Of a DNA stretch of 15,650 nt, positions 7,511 to 12,013 are shown piece after piece (the first letter of the stretch is position 1; every line of letters begins with the position of its first letter). Source of the stretch: Methanomicrobiales archaeon (GTDB lineage: Archaea; Halobacteriota; Methanomicrobia; Methanomicrobiales; Methanoculleaceae); the NCBI GenBank assembly GCA_019136335.1, contig JAGVUK010000280.1, forward strand, positions 1-15,650, given 5' to 3'. The notes below the pieces were generated by a model. The model saw only the letters and a list, made by a program, of their open reading frames with translations. It searched no databases and had not been told where the DNA came from. The position numbers and the translations under genes were made by a program.

Positions 7511-8857
7511 ATGGCCGGGATCTTCCGGGCCTACGACATCCGGGGGCGCTACCCGGACGAACTCGATGAAGCGGAGGCACGGCGGATCGGGAACGCCTTC
7601 GTCCGGCTCCTTTCCGCGGAGCGGGTCGTCGTCGGGCGGGACATGCGGCTCTCGTCGGGGTCGCTTGCCCGGGCGTTCGCCGAAGGCGTGATCGAGGCCG
7701 GGGCGGATGTCGCCGACGCCGGCGAGGTGAGCACCCCGCTCCTCAACTACGCCATCATCGCGGGGGGGTTTGACGGCGGCGCGATGGTGACGGCCTCCCA
7801 CCTCCCGGGAGAGATGAACGGGCTCAAACTTGCGCGAAGAGATGCGGTGCCGCTCTCCGGGGACCGGGGGCTGCCGCGCCTTGAGGCGATGGTCGGGGAG
7901 GAGCCGGTCGCCCGCGCCCCCGGGTCCCGCCGCCGGGTCGATATGCTTGATGCCTACATCGGGAAGGTGGCCGGGTTTGTCCGCAATCCCCGGCCGCTCA
8001 CGATCGTCGTGGACGCGGGGAACGGCATGGCCGGGCCGGAGGTGCCCCGGCTCTTTGAGCGGGTCCCGGCGTGGCGTCTTTCACCGCTCTATCTTGAGCC
8101 TGACGGCCGGTTCCCCCACCACCACGCAAACCCGCTCGACCCCGATACCACCCGGGAACTCCAGAGCCGGGTGGTCGCGGAGGGCGCGGACCTCGGAGTG
8201 GCGTTCGACGGCGATGCCGACCGGTGCGGGCTCATCGACGAGCGGGGAGAGCGCGTCCGGGAGGACCTGGTGACCGGGCTCATCGCGGACTACCTGCTCG
8301 GCGAGGTGCCGGGGGCGACGATCCTCTACGACCTGCGGTCGAGCAGGGCCGTCGTGGAAGCGATCGAGCGGGCCGGGGGGCGGGGCGTCCGCTCAAGGGT
8401 GGGCCACGCCTTCATCAAGGCCCGGATGCGGGAGGAGAACGCCCTCTTTGCCGGGGAACTCTCCGGGCACTACTACTACCGGGATATGGGGTTTACGGAC
8501 AACGGGCTCGTGACGATGGTCATGGTCGCAAACATCCTCGCCGCGAGCGGCCGCCCGCTCTCCGAACTCATCCGGCCGCTGGACCGCTACCCCTCGACCG
8601 GGGAGGTCAACCTCCGGGTGAGCGACCCGGAGCAGGTCTTTGCAGCGCTTGCGGCGCGCTACCGGGACGCGGGCCTCGACCATCTCGACGGGCTGACGGT
8701 GGGGTATCCGGCGTGGTGGTTCAACATCCGCCGTTCCCACACCGAGCCGGTGGTGCGGCTGAACCTCGAGGCGGACACGGAGGGGCTGATGCACGAGAAG
8801 GCGCGGGAGGTCCTCGGGGTCATCCGGGAGGCCGACCCGGGGGTAAGGGAGGTGTAA
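7511..8857 (+). CDS. manB: Phosphomannomutase/phosphoglucomutase
   Basis: 448 residues of the alpha-D-phosphohexomutase family. It interconverts hexose 1- and 6-phosphates (mannose and/or glucose) for nucleotide-sugar, glycan and lipid synthesis. N-terminal IFRAYDIRGRYPDELDE; phosphoserine loop TASHLPGEMNG with Ser96; metal loop DGDADRCG at 233-240; sugar-binding GELSGHYYYRD; C-terminal phosphate-binding RRSHTEPVVRL. All four functional loops are present, so it should be active. The phosphoserine loop has LPGEM where NPPEY is more usual, a conservative variation. ATG 7511 is chosen because GGAGG ends seven bases before it; GTG 7505, overlapping the nifS stop, would leave no room for the SD. 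Substrate preference cannot be decided from sequence. Confidence 0.93.
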   Translation: MAGIFRAYDIRGRYPDELDEAEARRIGNAFVRLLSAERVVVGRDMRLSSGSLARAFAEGVIEAGADVADAGEVSTPLLNYAIIAGGFDGGAMVTASHLPGEMNGLKLARRDAVPLSGDRGLPRLEAMVGEEPVARAPGSRRRVDMLDAYIGKVAGFVRNPRPLTIVVDAGNGMAGPEVPRLFERVPAWRLSPLYLEPDGRFPHHHANPLDPDTTRELQSRVVAEGADLGVAFDGDADRCGLIDERGERVREDLVTGLIADYLLGEVPGATILYDLRSSRAVVEAIERAGGRGVRSRVGHAFIKARMREENALFAGELSGHYYYRDMGFTDNGLVTMVMVANILAASGRPLSELIRPLDRYPSTGEVNLRVSDPEQVFAALAARYRDAGLDHLDGLTVGYPAWWFNIRRSHTEPVVRLNLEADTEGLMHEKAREVLGVIREADPGVREV

Positions 8858-8899
8858 ACCCGGGGACCGCACAACGTATTTATCGATCGAGAGGGGATG

Positions 8900-8907
8900 T
8901 TTATATG
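8900..8907 (+). promoter_or_regulatory. TATA box upstream of the tRNA gene
   Basis: TTTATATG lies about 85 bases before the mature tRNA start; a second candidate, TATTTATC, is at 8877-8884. The predicted start of transcription near 8930 implies a 5' leader of some 55 bases to be removed by RNase P. Confidence 0.45.
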
Positions 8908-8986
8908 CACCATGATCTGCACGGAGCCAGGGAACTGCAGCAACCCGCGCCGTTCCCGGATTTCGTGGATCAGGACGCTTGTTTCC

Positions 8987-9061
8987 GGGCCCGTAGCTTA
9001 GTCCGGTCAGAGCGCCCGGCTCATAACCGGGCGGTCGTGGGTTCAAATCCCTCCGGGCCCA
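8987..9061 (+). tRNA. tRNA with anticodon CAT (elongator Met, or Ile2)
   Basis: All arms can be drawn: acceptor GGGCCCG (8987-8993) with CGGGCCC (9054-9060) and discriminator A9061; D arm GCTT...GAGC; anticodon arm CCCGG-CTCATAA-CCGGG with CAT at 9022-9024; T arm GTGGG-TTCAAAT-CCCTC. CCA is not encoded. The anticodon stem lacks the three G-C pairs of initiator tRNA. The GGGCCCG acceptor with A73 is reminiscent of archaeal tRNA-Ile bodies, so this may be tRNA-Ile2, whose C34 is modified to read AUA, rather than elongator Met. The T stem has a T-T mismatch at pair 50:64, which the duplicated 3' half at 10535-10580 does not have. It is the integration site of the island that follows. Confidence 0.93.
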
Positions 9062-9264
9062 TGGTAATTCTTGCCCCGATTGGGAAATGAGGACGAGATT
9101 ATGTGGTGTTACTTTTCTAAGTTCAGAAATTGCTCTATCAAGTAATTGGCCTGCATTTAGGGCCGTTTCCTTCAGATACTCGTAAGTCTCTGGCGATACC
9201 GTTGTGTGCAATCTTCTCCTAATTCGATGGATTACGGTTTTTTTGCTTTTTCTCCGTTTTTCAT
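9062..9264 (-). pseudogene. Ribbon-helix-helix-like protein running into the tRNA att site (possible integrase N-terminal fragment)
   Basis: The minus-strand frame reads KKTVIHRIRRRLHTTVSPETYEYLKETALNAGQLLDRAISELRK over its central part. This is a strand followed by two helices, the ribbon-helix-helix pattern, continuing HNLVLISQSGQELPW. It has no stop before the tRNA and runs through it, where the att core encodes ARRDLNPRPPGYEPG. SSV-type viral integrases likewise have attP inside the 5' part of their gene, so this could be an intN-like fragment. The best SD (AGGAG, 9273-9277) points to ATG 9264, but that ATG is one frame off: it reaches a stop after ten codons at a run of seven A. One more A would join it to the conserved frame. 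TTG 9204, preceded by AGGAG, is an alternative start. Status uncertain; probably broken. Confidence 0.45.
9073..9082 (+). repeat. Inverted repeat arm, tRNA-proximal end of island
   Basis: GCCCCGATTG, 11 bases beyond the tRNA end; its perfect reverse complement CAATCGGGGC is at 10520-10529, 11 bases before the 26-base core at the far end. Brought together in a circular form the two would flank the core as an inverted pair, as recombinase arm sites do. Confidence 0.5.
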
Positions 9265-9280
9265 TTCCTATTCTCCTGTC

Positions 9281-9310
9281 CAGACATGTCCGGACATGTC
9301 CAGACATATA
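9281..9310 (-). promoter_or_regulatory. Three-fold 10-bp operator overlapping a TATA box
   Basis: The plus strand reads CAGACATGTC, CGGACATGTC, CAGACATATA in immediate succession, one unit per helical turn. Bases 9283-9300 form a perfect 18-bp palindrome. On the minus strand the third unit contains the TATA-like CGTATATG, and the SD for ATG 9264 follows the first unit. A protein bound here would cover the TATA box and the start of transcription. RHH repressors typically bind such tandem sites. Confidence 0.65.
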
Positions 9311-9420
9311 CGGATAGCAGTATCTCCGCGTGAGGGGACTTAAAGAGAGGGCGCCACAGTCGGGCGGGGCGGTTTTTTGACACCCTCTTGTTAAGTGGTT
9401 GCACTTGCCATGTATCGGCT

Positions 9421-9579
9421 ATGAAACGAATCAACGCAAAGGGAGAGGTCTTTCAACAGACTTCCGTCTACATCCGTGAGAACGTCTACCTCCTCGCCAG
9501 GGAGGAGCGTATCCCCATGTCTGAGTCTGCAGAGTGGGGTGTGATCGCCGCGCTGCGTGCGCGGGGCGTCGAGGTCTGA
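9421..9579 (+). CDS. RHH-like antitoxin of a RelE-type pair
   Basis: 52 residues from ATG 9421. The segment TSVYIRENVYLLAREERIPMSESAEWGVIAALRARG has the strand-helix-helix layout and the (S/T)VYIRExV...A.E..I..SE wording of small archaeal CcdA/RHH antitoxins. An earlier in-frame TTG at 9388 would add eleven poorly matching residues. No SD precedes the ATG; TTGTTAAGT at 9388-9396 is placed about 26 bases before it and could serve as TATA box for a leaderless mRNA. Seven bases separate it from the RelE-like frame, the usual antitoxin-toxin order. It appears intact although its partner is broken, as is common in decaying toxin-antitoxin pairs. Confidence 0.65.
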   Translation: MKRINAKGEVFQQTSVYIRENVYLLAREERIPMSESAEWGVIAALRARGVEV

Positions 9580-9586
9580 GGGATGT

Positions 9587-9901
9587 ATGACGAAATACGA
9601 GATCGTATACACAGAGACGGCGGAAAAACATCTTGATGCAATTGAGCGCAGAGATGGCGAGTATTTAGCAAAAATCATCCAGAAGATAGAGTTTTGCTTG
9701 GGTGAACACCTCTTCGACCGGATCGGACTATGCAACAAGAAGAAACTGAAAGGGAAGGAGAACACTCACCGGTTACATGTTCAGATGAAATACACCGTGT
9801 TTTAGAAGGTTATGGGGGCGAAAGGGAACAGATTTGCTCAAATTCATCTGATCGTGGGTTTCGAGGAGGCACACCAGATGTACCCGCACATCGATTTATA
9901 A
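9587..9901 (+). pseudogene. RelE/ParE-family toxin interrupted by an amber codon
   Basis: The frame starts at ATG 9587: MTKYEIVYTETAEKHLDAIE..., then KKLKGKENTHRLHVQMKYTVF, the beta-sheet core of RelE/ParE toxins (ribosome-dependent mRNA nucleases or gyrase poisons). TAG at 9803-9805 stops it after 72 residues. The same frame then continues KVMGAKGNRFAQIHLIVGFEEAHQMYPHIDL to TAA at 9899-9901, giving the normal total of about 104. The amber falls where relatives have Tyr (V-F-Y-R/K-V), one base from TAT or TAC. The truncated product lacks the last strand and C-terminal residues, so it is probably inactive. The last six bases overlap the stop of the opposite-strand gene. Confidence 0.75.
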
Positions 9902-10072
9902 CCCATATTTCTTTTTTATCTCAGCATGAGTATATTTCCGACCTTTCCCCGCTCTCTCCATGTCTGCATCCAGTCTATCGATACTGGCTTGGATTTCAGC
10001 CTGAGTAAGGGTCCTTTTAGGCGTGGTCTTCGAGGTTGCCTTCTTCCGCTCGGCTACCGTCTTCGTCGGCAT
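9896..10072 (-). CDS. Small basic protein, antitoxin-like
   Basis: 58 residues from ATG 10072: a Lys/Thr-rich N-terminus (MPTKTVAERKKATSKTTPKR) followed by LTQAEIQASIDRLDADMERAGKGRKYTHAEIKKKYGL. The C-terminal YTxAEIKKKYGL is like the ends of small toxin-antitoxin antitoxins and of HTH-containing fragments, but I cannot name a family. There is no SD. A TATA-like CTATATC (complement of 10098-10104) lies 26-30 bases before the ATG, which fits a leaderless mRNA. No toxin follows it on the same strand; it converges with the broken RelE gene and their ends overlap by a few bases. Confidence 0.5.
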   Translation of the reverse strand: MPTKTVAERKKATSKTTPKRTLTQAEIQASIDRLDADMERAGKGRKYTHAEIKKKYGL

Positions 10073-10434
10073 ACATGATGATGTCTGTATCTGGAAAGAT
10101 ATAGTTTTGGGCGAGGATCACTTTCACACCGCACGGTTACTGATTTAACGGTTCGGAGGGTGTAGATACCCTTGAGGTGGCCTGTGACCTCCGAAACAGT
10201 AATGATAGAGTGTGCGGTTGCGGCCCCGGAACCCGATCATAGGCGCGCAAAGGGTGCAGCAACGGAGAACCGACGGCAGTACTCCGGAGGATGCCATAGA
10301 AGACTGAGGCTTCTTCCTTCCGGAGATGTGGCATACTGTGCCAGAAAGAACCTAGTAACAGATGGGAGTGAACGCTTCAATCCATGCGTGACATAATCCA
10401 CTGCATCATCAAGGTTTAAGACAACAAACTGCTC

Positions 10435-10455
10435 TCCGGCATCCGTTTTGCCGGA
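10435..10455. repeat. Perfect 7-bp stem-loop inside the island
   Basis: TCCGGCA, seven-base loop, TGCCGGA. It has no T-run on either side, so it is not an obvious terminator. It could be part of an insertion-sequence end or an RNA structure. Confidence 0.45.
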
Positions 10456-10519
10456 TATGCCTGTATCTCCCGCTAAACCTCCCCCGTTTTTCCATCTTAG
10501 TAAATATCGCTCCTTTCGT

Positions 10520-10529
10520 CAATCGGGGC
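10520..10529 (-). repeat. Inverted repeat arm, distal end of island
   Basis: CAATCGGGGC on the plus strand, the reverse complement of the ten bases at 9073-9082. It lies five bases before the duplicated tRNA segment. Confidence 0.5.
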
Positions 10530-10534
10530 TATTT

Positions 10535-10580
10535 CCGGCCCATAACCGGGCGGTCGTGGGTTCAAACCCCACCGGGCACA
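10535..10580 (+). repeat. Duplicated tRNA 3' half (putative att site, distal end of the island)
   Basis: It matches the tRNA from the anticodon stem to the 3' end, with a T-to-C change at tRNA position 33, a T-to-C change in the T loop, T-to-A in the T stem and C-to-A in the acceptor strand. The T arm here, GTGGG-TTCAAAC-CCCAC, is fully paired. No D arm or 5' acceptor strand lies upstream, so it is not a gene. Confidence 0.85.
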
Positions 10581-10698
10581 CTGTTATTCCGCGAAATTTC
10601 CAGTTTTAGCGCTCGCGGTGAGAGATTCAGTGAATCGGGAAGCGCGATACTGCCGCAACATCACAGGAGGCCCACTACCGCAATCAAAACCCTCCCGG

Positions 10699-10705
10699 TT
10701 TATTG
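10699..10705 (+). promoter_or_regulatory. TATA box of the M23 lipoprotein gene
   Basis: TTTATTG is centred 36 bases before ATG 10738, giving a leader of about ten bases. This supports the internal ATG over the upstream GTG at 10618, which lies before the promoter. Confidence 0.45.
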
Positions 10706-10737
10706 CCCCGTGCAGCAACTGTTCAAATGCTGTTATC

Positions 10738-11946
10738 ATGTCCCGCATCCTCCAGATCCTCATCCTCTTCACCGTGACGGCGGCGATCCTCGCCGCCGGA
10801 TGTATACAGACCGCAACGGAACCTGCGGCCCCGCCGGTGAACGTGACCGTCCCATTCCCGCCCATCCCGGTCGCCAGCGAGGGCGGCGTCAACCTCGCGT
10901 ACGAACTTGAACTCTCCCCGTCAGAAAACCGGACGTTCGTCCCGGAGAAGGTCGAGGTCATCGATCCCGACACGGGGAAGATACTCTGGACGCTCGACGG
11001 GGAACTGCTCGCCGCACTCTACCACCCGGCCGCAGACCCGCCCCCGACCGCGGCGGAGCTCGAGAACGGTACCGGAAAACTACCCGTCCCGCGGATCTCG
11101 CTCTGGTTTGGGGTCAGCCCGGACGCCGTGCCGGACCGGCTCGTCCACCGGCTCACCCTGAACGGGAGCGGGCTCGCGCCGGCCACGTTCACCGGCGGCA
11201 ACGTCACGGTGCGCAAAGACCTTGCGCCGGTGGTCATCGGCTCACCGGTACGCGGTCCGGGCTGGACGGCGATCGAGACCACGGCGCCCGTGACCCACCA
11301 TTTTCTTGCCCAGATCACGATGAACGGGGTGACCCGCGTCCCCCAGCGGTACGCACAGGACTGGATATACGTAGACCCGGTCACCGGGCAGGCGGCCGCC
11401 GGGAACGCGACGCTCGCAAAGAACTTCCTCGGGTACGGAAGAGAGATCTACGCGGCCGCGAACGGGACGGTGGTGGACGTCCTGGACGGCCTCCCCGACC
11501 TTGAGACCATCTACTCCCCCCGGCAGGCCACCATCGCAACCGCAGCCGGCAACTACGTCATCGTCGATATCGGGGACCAAAAATACGCCTGCTACGCCCA
11601 TATGGCCCCCGGCTCGATCCGGGTCGGAGTCGGCGATGCCGTCGCGGAGGGGCAGGTCCTCGGCCTGATGGGCAACAGCGGGAACTCCGATCTCCCGCAC
11701 CTCCACTTCCAGATCGTGACGGATACGCCCTCCTTCCTCGGGGCCGAGGGCTATCCCCACGTGTACCGGTCGTTTGACGTGATCGGCACCGTCAACCAGA
11801 CCCTTGCAGAGGAGAGAGCCTCCGGGCCCGATTACCCGGTGACGCGGTTGTGGTCGGAGTTCGGCGATCTCGTCACGTTCTCAGGGGAACCGGTATCGCA
11901 GGAGAACAACCTGACGGAGAACCGGGCCGTCGTCCGGCTCCCCTGA
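10738..11946 (+). CDS. Secreted lipoprotein with M23 (LytM/Gly-Gly endopeptidase-type) domain
   Basis: 402 residues from ATG 10738. The N-terminus MSRILQILILFTVTAAILAAGC is a lipoprotein signal with lipobox LAAGC, so Cys22 would be lipidated and the protein held outside the membrane. Residues about 35-200 are a beta-rich, Pro/Thr-rich region without a recognised domain. The M23 domain follows: Asp208 in RYAQDW as probable metal ligand, GREIYAAANGTVVDV, GNYVIVDIGDQKYACYAHM (His288), VGDAVAEGQVLGLMGNSGN and the H321-L-H323 motif. M23 enzymes cut peptide cross-links of cell walls, but methanogens of this group have an S-layer and no murein, so the substrate is unknown (perhaps a cell-surface protein, foreign murein, or none). 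The usual first-motif His is Arg. It lies directly beyond the island and has no cotranscribed partner. Confidence 0.88.
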   Translation: MSRILQILILFTVTAAILAAGCIQTATEPAAPPVNVTVPFPPIPVASEGGVNLAYELELSPSENRTFVPEKVEVIDPDTGKILWTLDGELLAALYHPAADPPPTAAELENGTGKLPVPRISLWFGVSPDAVPDRLVHRLTLNGSGLAPATFTGGNVTVRKDLAPVVIGSPVRGPGWTAIETTAPVTHHFLAQITMNGVTRVPQRYAQDWIYVDPVTGQAAAGNATLAKNFLGYGREIYAAANGTVVDVLDGLPDLETIYSPRQATIATAAGNYVIVDIGDQKYACYAHMAPGSIRVGVGDAVAEGQVLGLMGNSGNSDLPHLHFQIVTDTPSFLGAEGYPHVYRSFDVIGTVNQTLAEERASGPDYPVTRLWSEFGDLVTFSGEPVSQENNLTENRAVVRLP

Positions 11947-12013
11947 CCGCACCCTTTCTCTCCTCCACGGCCCGGAAGGAGGAGATCCCCCACTCACCCC
12001 CTCCCGGAAGAGA

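Larger units (their letters stand above)
10073..10534. other. Stretch without an intact gene; possible decayed TnpB 3' end
   Basis: No convincing complete gene on either strand. One plus-strand frame near 10158-10380 reads ...GPGTRS-stop-ARKGCSNGEPTAVLRRMP-stop-KTEASSFRRCG, which resembles the C-terminal tail of IS605-type TnpB proteins with two CAG-to-TAG changes; the following bases would correspond to the guide-RNA region of such an element. This is a pattern-level impression, not proof. A 7-bp hairpin lies at 10435-10455, and the distal inverted repeat and att copy close the stretch. Confidence 0.3.
9022..10580. mobile_element. Small tRNA-integrated element or its remnant
   Basis: The 3' half of the tRNA (from 9022) is repeated at 10541-10580, with 26 identical bases at 9022-9047 and 10541-10566. 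The 1.5 kb between them is richer in A/T than the flanks and carries an RHH-like frame, an antitoxin-like gene, a broken RelE and a small opposite-strand gene, all accessory in type. A 10-bp inverted repeat sits just inside each end (9073-9082 and 10520-10529). This layout is what integration of an element at a tRNA 3' end leaves behind. No complete integrase is present, so it is either a deletion remnant or depended on an integrase in trans. Confidence 0.65.

Noticed and set aside
8905..9090. Plus-strand reading frame across the tRNA (starts MHHDLHGARELQ)
   Set aside because: It is open only because it crosses the tRNA; the start overlaps the TATA box and the sequence has no protein-like pattern.
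9265..9307. Upstream ATG at 9307 as start of the RHH-like frame (MSGHVRTCLDRR)
   Set aside because: This stretch is the operator repeat and overlaps the TATA box, so it would not be in the transcript.
9803..9805. TAG read as pyrrolysine in RelE
   Set aside because: The position is a Tyr in relatives, there is no sign of a pyl system in the window, and Methanoculleus-type methanogens are not known for it.
10017..10127. 36-codon minus-strand frame starting GTG (VKVILAQNYIFPDTDIIMYADEDG)
   Set aside because: It reads like a protein fragment but overlaps the 58-residue gene in another frame, has no SD and matches nothing I know. It could be the end of a lost gene.
10137..10396. Overlapping frames on both strands within the island (65 and 74 codons)
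   Set aside because: No motif, no start signal, and no plausible composition; the possible TnpB tail is in a different frame.
10535..10580. A second tRNA gene
   Set aside because: Only the 3' half is present; no D arm or 5' acceptor strand can be found upstream.
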